17,861 nucleotides of DNA from Selenomonadaceae bacterium UBA3796 (GTDB taxonomy: Bacteria; Bacillota; Negativicutes; Selenomonadales; Selenomonadaceae): positions 1-17,861 of the forward strand of contig DFES01000139.1 in NCBI GenBank assembly GCA_002369175.1. The letters run 5' to 3'. The notes under the pieces are model-generated. The model worked only from the letters and a program-made list of their open reading frames with translations, searched no databases and was not told the DNA's origin. Below are positions 1 through 6,510 of the stretch, in pieces (within the stretch, counting starts at the first letter, position 1; each line of letters begins with the position of its first letter). A program made the position numbers and the translations under genes.

Positions 1-1705
1 TTAAATACTTATCCATCATGCATCCGCCATCAAGATATTTTGCGGTCATGCACATTTTACAATGAACGCATTTCCGAGGGTCAATGTAGTAAGTGGATGA
101 AGTAATTGATATTGCGCCGGATTTACACAACGACTCGCATTTGAGACATTGTCGACAAGCGTTAAACTTTCTTATTTGATAGCCTACCATTCTTTGCAAA
201 TCATCGTGGTCTGCCACATTCATGGTTTTCACTTTAACAGAATGCTCGTAATTATCGTGGGAAAATGGCTGTATGGAAAGAATTGGGACTTTTGTCTTGA
301 CATCTAACACGATTGTTTCGTGTAATAACTTCTGTCCCAAATCGGGAGCAATTGTCCCAAATGGTACGAACATACCTATCAACTCATCATTAAACTGCTT
401 GGTGAGCCTGTATATTTTAGCGTGTTCTTCACTCGTGCAATTTGAAAATTTAAGTTTTACATCTCCGGCTGACGGCAATCCATTGCCTCCCTGCCTTGCT
501 TTCCATTTTCCTTCATCTACATATACGTCGGGATCGGGCTTTCCGATTTTTTTTGCAAACGATATTAAAAAGTCTCGCCATTTAGCAGACTGCGTAGGCA
601 TATAAATCCTCGACAGAAATTGCCCCCTTTGATTGTTGTTAGGGCAGCACCAACAGCCCACTCGGTCATAGCCCAAACGGTATGCATGGTTAAAGTCTAC
701 CTTTTCTCCAAGCAGATACAACCACACATCTGCATCTTTCCAGAAGAATATCGGCGATGCCACTGTTTGTTGCTGAATCTTTACGGAACTGGAATCATCT
801 TCTACTCGATTATATTTTGACCTACTTACCGACTCAGACTTTCTTATGCCATAAAATGTCAATATCTGTTGATTTCTGTAAAAACCGTTAATCACTCGAG
901 TGATGGGCCCGGTCTTAAACATTGAGCAGCACCATCTCATCATCCTCGCCGGTGGTCCTATATCGTCGCACACATCCATGAAATTTTGCTCGTTATTCCG
1001 CGCAACCTTAAATATGGCGTAAGGATGGTCATCTCTATAACGTTTTGCATATTCGATAGTGCTTGGAAATTCGAGCGTAGTATCTCCGAATATATGGACT
1101 ACGCTAGGATTGCTTAAGGATTTTATTACTAAGTCGGCTGTTGCAGTAGAATCCTTTCCACCCGAAAATGACACTACGATATTTTCTTTAGGGAATTTTG
1201 AGGCTTCCTTAGTTATAAATTGATATGCTTCATCCTTGATGTAATTTAGCCGTGGTGTATTAGCCTCAATGAAAGCCTGTATAATTGGGTCGAAAAACGA
1301 ATAGTTATTATCTTTCATGTGCGCAGAAATCATATTGGATATAGCTTCGGCATCCGCTTTTTGAAACAATGCACTAGATAATGGAATAGATTCGCCATCG
1401 ATGTAATATCTGCTGTTTGTCGCCCATACCGATTTTTCAATGTACGATAATGGTTCTTTCCCAAGAAGAATTTCTAAAAGCAAACGCTCCTCCGGGAATA
1501 CGGGGCGTATATCCGCTGCCGTATAGCGTGTCTTGCCGCCACATCTAGGGCAAGTGCCCTTGTCTGCCTGAGAAATCATGCTAATGACAGGCACACGACA
1601 CTCGTCACACCAATAGATATCTGTGGGAATATCCTCCGTAGTGGTTTCCCCACAAATTGGGCATCGGCAGTCCTTTAATTCGATATTACAGTTTCTACAC
1701 CACAT
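1..1705 (-). CDS. PP-loop ATPase of the PAPS reductase family with zinc ribbons and a ferredoxin-like tail (3' end cut by window edge)
   Basis: I checked this frame codon by codon: 568 codons are open from ATG at 1705 to the left edge with no stop. Upstream, AAAGGA lies 8-9 nt before the start. Residues 1-56 carry paired cysteines (C3/C6, C13/C15/C18, C33/C36, C52/C55), typical of zinc ribbons. The PP-loop SGGKDS sits at residues 181-186, the nucleotide-binding motif of PAPS reductase, DndC and related N-type ATP pyrophosphatases. An RWCC motif (C259, C260) and a CWCC motif (C351-C354) lie about 90 residues apart, reminiscent of the 4Fe-4S site of APS reductases. The tail has CxxCxxCxxxC at 517-527 and CxxCxxC at 546-552, resembling a ferredoxin fold. 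Family knowledge: such enzymes adenylate a substrate, often before sulfur transfer or reduction. The substrate here is unknown. Alternatives include DndC-like, IbrA-like or BREX-type PAPS reductase relatives. No dnd, ssp or cys partner is visible. It follows the HTH gene at 1733-1930 by 27 nt, so the two are probably co-transcribed. Confidence 0.88.
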   Translation of the reverse strand, partial: MWCRNCNIELKDCRCPICGETTTEDIPTDIYWCDECRVPVISMISQADKGTCPRCGGKTRYTAADIRPVFPEERLLLEILLGKEPLSYIEKSVWATNSRYYIDGESIPLSSALFQKADAEAISNMISAHMKDNNYSFFDPIIQAFIEANTPRLNYIKDEAYQFITKEASKFPKENIVVSFSGGKDSTATADLVIKSLSNPSVVHIFGDTTLEFPSTIEYAKRYRDDHPYAIFKVARNNEQNFMDVCDDIGPPARMMRWCCSMFKTGPITRVINGFYRNQQILTFYGIRKSESVSRSKYNRVEDDSSSVKIQQQTVASPIFFWKDADVWLYLLGEKVDFNHAYRLGYDRVGCWCCPNNNQRGQFLSRIYMPTQSAKWRDFLISFAKKIGKPDPDVYVDEGKWKARQGGNGLPSAGDVKLKFSNCTSEEHAKIYRLTKQFNDELIGMFVPFGTIAPDLGQKLLHETIVLDVKTKVPILSIQPFSHDNYEHSVKVKTMNVADHDDLQRMVGYQIRKFNACRQCLKCESLCKSGAISITSSTYYIDPRKCVHCKMCMTAKYLDGGCMMDKYL

Positions 1706-1732
1706 ATTAAAATCCTTTGTTTATACTCGATA

Positions 1733-1930
1733 TTATTTGTCATGTTTTAGATGTGCACTGTCATCGGTGGCATGGCGCGCATCATGAGGTTTAGGCGTAC
1801 CCGCAGGTATCAACCATGTTTTTCCCTTGAGAATGCTGCCCGGTATTCGCCCCTCCTTGCATAGCGTAGCTATGCGTCTACGGGATATGTGCCATTTTTC
1901 AGACATCTCAGTCGTGGTTAGTAAATCCAT
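1733..1930 (-). CDS. small helix-turn-helix (MerR/excisionase-like) DNA-binding protein
   Basis: A 65-residue protein beginning MDLLTTTEMSEKW and followed by SRRRIATLCKEGRIPGS, then KGKTWLIP. This is the usual single winged-helix layout of excisionase/MerR-type helix-turn-helix proteins: a recognition helix around the SRRRIATL segment and a beta-wing ending in a W-L-I-P motif. I place the start at 1930, where GGGGGGAG lies just upstream. An in-frame ATG at 1948 exists, but it would sit almost at the predicted transcription start and has no good ribosome binding site. The PP-loop gene begins 27 nt downstream on the same strand, so this is likely the first gene of a two-gene operon. Its role may be to autoregulate that operon or to act with the neighbouring enzyme. 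Small proteins of this kind are also common as control genes on mobile elements. Confidence 0.75.
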   Translation of the reverse strand: MDLLTTTEMSEKWHISRRRIATLCKEGRIPGSILKGKTWLIPAGTPKPHDARHATDDSAHLKHDK

Positions 1931-1956
1931 ACACTCCCCCCAAGGCATTATCGTCC

Positions 1957-1985
1957 ATTATATTCCCCTACAGGAATAAATGCAA
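1957..1985 (-). promoter_or_regulatory. promoter of the HTH/PP-loop pair with an inverted repeat in the spacer
   Basis: On the minus strand the -10 box is a perfect TATAAT (1962-1957), and 17 nt upstream lies a weak -35 TTGCAT (1985-1980). The spacer contains TATTCC and GGAATA arms (1961-1966 and 1973-1978 on the plus strand) separated by 6 nt, a plausible operator for the HTH protein itself. The predicted transcript would start near 1950, leaving a leader of about 20 nt before the ATG at 1930. Confidence 0.5.
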
Positions 1986-2055
1986 GTTATTTTTAGTAAC
2001 ACGAATGGGCATCATCAAATGTACTAATCCAACCCTAACCGCCCTAAACTTTCCC

Positions 2056-2084
2056 TTGCCATCCCTTGACAACCGTTGTAAAAT
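2056..2084 (+). promoter_or_regulatory. promoter of the Rpn-family nuclease gene with an overlapping palindrome
   Basis: TTGCCA (2056-2061) and TAAAAT (2079-2084) are separated by exactly 17 nt, each one mismatch from the sigma-70 consensus. ACAAC-C-GTTGT (2069-2079) is a perfect short palindrome running into the first base of the -10 box, so a repressor could bind there. The expected start near 2090 leaves a short leader that begins close to the ribosome binding site AAAGGAGG. Confidence 0.55.
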
Positions 2085-2107
2085 TAAGAAAAAGGAGGCA
2101 CACACCC

Positions 2108-2926
2108 ATGGGACGTATCAAGGAATGGGAGGAACTCACCATCTGCGACAACTTCCTCTTCCAGAAGGTCATGCAGAACAAGCGGCTCTGTATGTGGCTA
2201 ATCACGAAGCTCCTCGGCATCAAGGTGAGGGACATCATCTACCCCGAGGCCGAAAAGACCATGGAGGCAAGCCCCACGCAGAAGGGCATACGGCTTGATG
2301 TCTATGTGGTGACCGAGGACGGCACGATTATCGACATCGAAATGCAGACGGCAGATAAGTCCCTCGGCTGGCTTCCCAAGCGCACCCGCTACTACCAGGC
2401 CATGATAGACCTCAACGTGCTGGGCAAGGGCAAGGACTACATCGAACTCAAAAAGTCCTTCGTCATCTTCATCTGCACCTTCGACCCCTTCCCCGGAAAT
2501 GACCGTAAGATGTACACCTTCACCAACCTCTGCCACGAACAGGACGGCTTGGAACTTGGGGACGAGACGGTGAAGATTTTCCTGAACACCAAAGGCACGG
2601 TAGGCGAAGTAGACGAGGACATCGACAAGTTCCTCGCTTATGTTGACGGCAAGGCCGCCGAAGGTAAGTTCACACAGGACATCGCCGCTGAGGTCGAGAG
2701 ACTGAAACAACACAATGAAACGAAGGTGGAGTATATGACGCTGATGATGGAACTCAAAGAACAGAGACGAGAGGGATTTGATGAAGGCATCAATAAGGGG
2801 CGTGTTGATAACATCGTGAATAATGTCCGTGCGCTCGTTGCCGAGACAGGTTGGAGTACCGACAAGGCTTTCGATGTACTTCATGTCTCACCAGAGGATC
2901 GGATGGTCGTAATGGCACAGCTCTAA
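2108..2926 (+). CDS. Rpn family recombination-promoting nuclease / putative transposase (PD-(D/E)XK)
   Basis: 272 residues. The start at 2108 is chosen because AAAGGAGG ends 9 nt before this ATG. A TTG upstream at 2066 would extend the frame but lies inside the promoter. The family signature is clear: an N-terminal DNFLFQKVM segment (residues 14-22), then a nuclease core with D64 in GIRLDV followed by E78 and Q80 in IDIEMQ, matching the D...ExQ variant of the PD-(D/E)XK fold. R94-Y95-Y96-Q97 follows, as is common in this family. The C-terminal 70 residues are helical and charged (VERLK, MMELKEQRREG), ending in a small helical domain. Rpn proteins cut DNA, raise RecA-independent recombination, and have been linked to phage defence. 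Calling them transposases is historical. The gene is alone on its strand, has its own promoter and shows no frame damage, unlike the minus-strand remnants to its right. Codon use is richer in G and C than in the flanking accessory genes. Confidence 0.88.
   Translation: MGRIKEWEELTICDNFLFQKVMQNKRLCMWLITKLLGIKVRDIIYPEAEKTMEASPTQKGIRLDVYVVTEDGTIIDIEMQTADKSLGWLPKRTRYYQAMIDLNVLGKGKDYIELKKSFVIFICTFDPFPGNDRKMYTFTNLCHEQDGLELGDETVKIFLNTKGTVGEVDEDIDKFLAYVDGKAAEGKFTQDIAAEVERLKQHNETKVEYMTLMMELKEQRREGFDEGINKGRVDNIVNNVRALVAETGWSTDKAFDVLHVSPEDRMVVMAQL
2735..2926 (+). CDS. possible intragenic C-terminal small protein of the Rpn gene (RpnS-like)
   Basis: An in-frame ATG at codon 210 of the nuclease gene is preceded by AAGGTGGAG three bases upstream, an unusually good internal ribosome binding site. 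Initiation here would yield a 63-residue protein (starting MTLMMELKEQRR) consisting only of the C-terminal helical domain. In enteric bacteria, rpn genes are known to encode such short C-terminal proteins from internal starts, and these block the full-length toxic nuclease. Whether it happens here is inference from the site and the domain boundary. I see no separate promoter that I would defend. Confidence 0.35.
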   Translation: MTLMMELKEQRREGFDEGINKGRVDNIVNNVRALVAETGWSTDKAFDVLHVSPEDRMVVMAQL

Positions 2927-3162
2927 ACTTCAGTAAACTCATAGTCATGCCATTTTATGTTGGTATCCTTGCGGTGGGCAGGCATTCACCCACCAGAAAA
3001 ATTCGGCTCTCTTTTTTCACATCTCCGATGAAAAATGGGTGCATACCCTGCAAACGGTAAATCCGTACTATCCAAACGATTGTATTTTCCATTTGCACCC
3101 ATCGTTAAGAACTGGAGCTTCATTTTTCTCCAAGGCATACCGCATTTTGCGATTTATGCTGG
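2927..3162. other. 236-bp stretch with no gene recognised; one spaced inverted repeat
   Basis: No open frame of credible quality on either strand. A perfect 9-bp inverted repeat, ATGGGTGCA (3035-3043) and TGCACCCAT (3094-3102), frames about 50 nt. A weak hairpin GGTGGG/CCCACC (2973-2994) lacks a following T tract. The stretch lies between the intact nuclease gene and the methyltransferase remnant and may be the scar of a deletion. Confidence 0.4.
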
Positions 3163-3459
3163 CTACCCCAAATTGATGAGCTCCTCGAAGCCCCTTATAT
3201 CAAGGGCTTTCGGGGAGTTTTCTCTTTCGCTTGCTTGTATCAAATACGCCGTTCTTTTGTCGATATAAATGCAGCGTACCCTGCCACGGTAATATGGCAT
3301 GAGCGCCTTAAGTTCCGCCAGATTGTCTCCCTGCACGATGACATTTCCTGTCTGTCTCGCTCCATAGCATAGAGACTCGTCCAGTTCCAATAGGCGGTAG
3401 GGGATGGACTTTGCCTCTTTGGTTGCATTTTCCTTGCCTGCCCAAGTCAGGGTTGGCAT
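3163..3459 (-). pseudogene. 5' fragment of a site-specific (type III-like) DNA methyltransferase
   Basis: Residues 1 to about 76 match the start of the adenine-specific DNA methyltransferase family that begins MPTLxWxGK and contains GNVIVQGDNLAELKALMPYY and RVRCIYID. In intact members that last string continues as DPPYNTGNE, the catalytic motif IV. Here it reads CIYIDKRTAYLIQ and stops 35 codons later, so the catalytic PPY and the whole remaining enzyme are missing. The junction falls near 3240-3250, and the tail overlaps a plus-strand terminator hairpin. The start ATG at 3459 has AGGAG 11 nt upstream. It lies 24 bases downstream of the OLD-like pseudogene on the same strand, so both probably came from one restriction or defence operon. 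No function is expected from this fragment. Confidence 0.75.
3181..3221 (+). terminator. probable rho-independent terminator facing right
   Basis: Two 16-nt arms (3181-3196 and 3202-3217) pair with two G-T wobbles and one mismatch around a 5-nt ATATC loop, followed by TTTTCTCTTT. The T-rich side is on the plus strand, so it would stop transcripts coming from the nuclease gene. It lies inside the fusion tail of the minus-strand methyltransferase remnant, which supports the view that this tail is not native protein sequence. Confidence 0.45.
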
Positions 3460-3482
3460 TTGAGGTCACACTCCTTAAAAAA

Positions 3483-5468
3483 TTATACCAGTGGTTCATC
3501 GAGAATTTCTTTAATTATATCAAAAATTAGATGGAAATTATCGAAATTTATGTTTTCGAACCCTTTCTGTTTCTCTAGAATACCAGTTGCAAAGTCCATT
3601 TTAGGCAATGCTAGGTTTGTTTTTCCATCATCATCTTCGAGCAAGTAAACACGGGATTTTCCACCACCATCAATGATGTTAATTTTGTCTTTTCCACAAC
3701 AGTTCTTGTTGGTACATGAGCATGTTCTATCAAATGATATGCCATGATTATTAAATTCATTTCCCATGTACAATCTTCTTGATACTCCATCGATTTGAAT
3801 CGTTGTTTTTATTTCGCTGTCTGTATAATAATGTTCTATACATATCTCTGGAGTTTTTTTCCTTATTTCTGGTAAGGGCAGAACAAATGAGAATACATTA
3901 TTCCCCCAGTCTTTATATACTTTGTCTTGCTTTGCTAACGCCTTTGTTGTTTTATCATCATCAGCATCGGCAATGAAGATCAATTTTCTCGATTGTTTCA
4001 CTTTAGAAATTTGCTCACACATATTACTCAAATTTGTATTCCCCATTTTTAATTTAATACCATTTTTTTCTTTGAATTTTCCGGTTCATATTCAAGAAAA
4101 TCAAATTTAAGTGCAGAATATTTTTCTTTGAATTCTTCTTGATTGAGAAAATAATTCAACGCAGACTTCATATGTTTCCAATCCGTGGCACCTTCGGTAA
4201 TCACCAATGGATCACCCTGTTGTTCTTGGATAGCTTCCATTATAATAGCATGATGTTTTTCTGTTTTCGAAAGGTAAGTATAGGCTTTTTGAAATTCAGA
4301 AAAACGTTCTGAGGTTATCTTTATTGCGGATGGTATTTGATATATTTCGTAACCATCTTTTCCGTACACTTCATCCATTCCTAACAAAAATAATGGCGCA
4401 TGAGATGTAATAATAAATTGTACCTTTGGAAACAATTTAAGTAATTTCGGAAGAATTTCTCTTTGTAAGCTTGTATGCAAATGCAAGTCTATTTCATCTA
4501 TGACAACAATTCCAGCTATATTTCCTAATGTAATACTTTTATTTATATCATCTGAATCAGCATATCTAATAATCGTTGCAAACATATTGAATAATGCGAT
4601 TTGTCCAGTAGATAGCGCATCTAAAGCTGGGACTATGGTCTGTTGATTATTTTGTAAATTGATATTAAATCTAGATATATTAGAATTTCGATAATTAAGT
4701 CCAAAATATATTTCTTTCCCTAAAATTGTACTCATTATTCTCTCTACGTTTTGTCGTGCGATTTTTAAAAGTTGTAAATCTTGTATGTTGACATGAGTGA
4801 TTTCCCATTTAGGATTTTTATATTCAATATCACATCTTGAATCAACTATAACATCTAAAAGCCATTGTAATGTAGCTGCAGTTACATCCTTAACAGAAAT
4901 AGGCTTATCCAAACGTCCGTTCCATCTTACATTAACCGATGGGTGTTCATAACTTGATAGTTCATAATATTGATTGCCCATCCAATTAGGCTTTTCATAT
5001 CTTTCTGGACCAAAATAACACAAAACATTATTTGTAAAAATATCATTTGCATCTTTTTTGTTTGCGGATATTTTTTATAATTTGTTTCTTCTCCCCAAGA
5101 CATACTTACAGGGAGATTACATTCTTTTTTTAACGTCTTGGAATGAAACCTCTCCACTTTTAAAAATAGAATGTATAGGATTTGAATTGTGCTCATATTC
5201 AAGATACGAATACATGAATTTCTTGTGACGTTATAACTTTATAGTATTGCTGTCCCTCTGATATCTCATCGGATTTTCTTGCATTAGAATATTTTAGAGA
5301 AGCAATTTCATAAAACGAATCTACGATGTTGGATAACAAGACAGACTCTCCTGTTCCATTTTCTCCGACAATCACAACAGGCTTAGGTTTTCCATCTACA
5401 AATGAGAAATTTATTTCTGCATCTTCGATAGGACCTACATTAACGCTATGAATTCGCTTCAAATACAT
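3483..5468 (-). pseudogene. OLD-like AAA ATPase with TOPRIM domain, broken by at least four frameshifts
   Basis: Four partial frames read in order reconstruct one protein of about 660 residues. The N-terminus (from ATG 5468) has the ABC-type ATPase start and Walker A, but this reads GENGTGES: the invariant lysine is Glu (codon GAG). The middle frame (5023-4049) has the ALSTGQ signature region, Walker B IVVIDEID with H-loop TSHAP, and the first TOPRIM motif ITEGATDWKHMK. The last frame (4046-3483) has FIADADDD, the TOPRIM DxD. Frame breaks lie near 5205-5215, at the T runs 5125-5131 and 5071-5076, and at 4063-4069 (7 T). Segments between breaks (for example NSNPIHSIFKSGEVSFQD and NDIFTNNVLCYFGPERYE) read sensibly only when frames are switched. 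Family knowledge: OLD proteins are ATP-driven nucleases, several of them phage-defence effectors (Gabija GajA, Overcoming Lysogenization Defect). The start abuts the stop of the antitoxin gene with GGAGGAT as ribosome binding site, so the genes were translationally coupled. The sequence is much more AT-rich than the core genes. Confidence 0.85.
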
Positions 5469-5666
5469 TTACCTATCCTCCGCTTTTTCATCACCGAGAC
5501 TGGTTTTTGGCATCTCAATCAGAAACGGTATACCGCCTCTTAAAACACATTGCCGAAGAAACAAATTGACTGCACTCGACATATCCAGACCAAGACTGGC
5601 AAAAAGTGCTGTTGCCTTTGCCTTTATATCACGATCAATTCTTATCTGAGTAGGAACTGTAGCCAT
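5469..5666 (-). CDS. RelB/DinJ-family antitoxin (short, no toxin beside it)
   Basis: 65 residues, starting MATVPTQIRIDRDIKAKA and continuing as a ribbon-helix-helix: a beta strand TQIRID, helix AKATALFASLG, then LDMSSAVNLFLRQCVLRGGIPF, which is the diagnostic DinJ pattern 'G(L/M)(D/N)(M/L)S.A...F..Q.V...GIPF'. The family is usually 80-100 residues with a C-terminal toxin-wrapping tail. Here only about 13 residues follow IPF. No YafQ/RelE toxin gene follows; the next gene is the OLD-like ATPase, whose ATG touches the stop codon. It may be a truncated orphan, or the native partner and regulator of the ATPase gene. A well-formed promoter with a palindrome over the -35 box suggests autoregulation still exists. 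It is the only intact-looking gene in the decayed block. Confidence 0.8.
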   Translation of the reverse strand: MATVPTQIRIDRDIKAKATALFASLGLDMSSAVNLFLRQCVLRGGIPFLIEMPKTSLGDEKAEDR

Positions 5667-5692
5667 TATTCCACCACCCCTTCTTTCTTTTT

Positions 5693-5721
5693 ATTATAGC
5701 ATAGCGGGTTTACAATGTAAA
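5693..5721 (-). promoter_or_regulatory. promoter and likely operator of the antitoxin gene
   Basis: Minus-strand -35 TTTACA (5721-5716), a 17-nt spacer and a perfect -10 TATAAT (5698-5693). The palindrome TTTACA-A-TGTAAA (5709-5721 on the plus strand) covers the -35 box, the layout expected for ribbon-helix-helix antitoxin autorepression. The -10 box overlaps the stop codon of the relaxase remnant. Confidence 0.65.
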
Positions 5722-5746
5722 TCAAGCATGAATGGTCGTCTTATAT

Positions 5747-5764
5747 TTTCGTGTCTTTCGTGTC
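5747..5764. repeat. tandem duplicate of a 9-mer (TTTCGTGTC x2)
   Basis: Two exact adjacent copies at 5747-5755 and 5756-5764, inside the non-homologous tail of the relaxase remnant. Function unknown; it may simply be slippage. Confidence 0.5.
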
Positions 5765-5793
5765 TCCATGCAGAGTTCGTAGTAGATTTACTC

Positions 5794-5824
5794 AAAAGGC
5801 TGCCCATAGTTGGACAGCCTTTTC
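5794..5824 (-). terminator. hairpin with short T tracts, possible terminator of the relaxase transcript
   Basis: Arms AAAAGGCTG (5794-5802) and CAGCCTTTT (5816-5824) pair perfectly; the inner bases can extend partly. Each side ends in four T residues, so it could act in either direction, though the T tracts are short. Confidence 0.4.
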
Positions 5825-6434
5825 GGGAGTATGCACGTTTTGCTTTTGTCTGTCGTCCTATGTTTTGCCCATCTTGACGGCGTTGGTGATGAAACTCCCT
5901 CGTCTGCTTCGTCAGCCGCTCCTTGCTGTCTGTGAACACAACGGCTCTCTGCTTCGCGCGGCTCAAGTCGACGTACGCAGCATTCAATCCAGAGTTCCCG
6001 TTCTTGGATGAGCTTGACCTTTGAAAAGTCCCAATGCTGACGGATACCGTCCTCATCATTTCTTTCCACTTTGATGCCGGATTCTTTTTCCAATTTGCCA
6101 AGGAAGGAATGGATGGTGGAGGAGGGAATGCCGGACTCCTTCTTTAGCCCATCGGCAGCCTTGCCCGTGAAGCACACACCGCGAACTTTGATCTTCTCAG
6201 CCTCGCATAGTTCCCGCAAGGCGTTCATGGTATAGGTCTTTCCTGTGCCCGCCAATCCCTGAACACAGAGAAACCGGTCTGTGCTCGTCATGATATGATG
6301 GAGGACGGCGGTCTGTTCCTCGTTGGGCGTAAGACCTTTCTTGGCGACAACCTGATGGAGAAGAGATTTGCCATCTGCGTTCCTGCCGATGCGCCCGCTG
6401 CATGGATAGCCTCTCTTCCCACATAAGTTATTTC

Positions 6435-6463
6435 TGGACAGTTTTCCATGATTGTGCTACATT
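6435..6463 (+). promoter_or_regulatory. candidate promoter of uraA
   Basis: TGGACA (6435-6440), a 17-nt spacer and TACATT (6458-6463). The leader of about 40 nt has no PyrR-type attenuator or riboswitch that I can recognise, so control by uracil at the RNA level is not supported here. Confidence 0.45.
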
Positions 6464-6510
6464 GTAGAAGTAGGAAATATTGTAATCTCACGCAAAGGAG
6501 CAATCATTTT

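Larger units (their letters stand above)
5694..6427 (-). pseudogene. relaxase/helicase remnant (TraA/TrwC/MobA-like) with internal deletion
   Basis: One frame (about 6427 to 6020) reads KGLTPNEEQ, then FLCVQGLAGTGKT (Walker A), GVCFTGKAADGL and SSTIHSFLGKLE, typical of the superfamily-1 helicase half of conjugative relaxases. Another frame (about 6015 to 5860) reads NAAYVDLSRAKQRAVVFTD, which is helicase motif VI near the C-terminus of such proteins. The two are joined near 6010-6020, so motifs II to V (several hundred residues in intact members) are gone, and the frame also changes. The N-terminal nuclease half is absent: the open frame is stopped near 6457, just before the core genome begins. 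The last ~40 codons do not look like protein of this family. This is the conjugation-related trace that identifies the block as a former mobile element. Confidence 0.8.

Noticed and set aside
273..820. Two short plus-strand open frames
   Set aside because: Opposite the continuous 568-codon PP-loop gene, cysteine-rich by reflection only.
2066..2089. TTGACA at 2066-2071 as the -35 box of the nuclease promoter
   Set aside because: No -10 at proper spacing. TTGCCA at 2056 with TAAAAT at 2079 fits exactly and is preferred.
2198..2884. 228-codon open frame antisense to the Rpn nuclease gene
   Set aside because: The plus-strand frame has promoter, ribosome binding site and nuclease motifs; the antisense frame has none.
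2973..2994. GGTGGG/CCCACC hairpin as terminator of the nuclease gene
   Set aside because: Short stem, 10-nt loop and no T tract; the hairpin at 3181-3221 is a better candidate.
6464..6510. PyrR attenuator or uracil-responsive leader before uraA
   Set aside because: Leader too short and without the expected stem-loops or binding motif.
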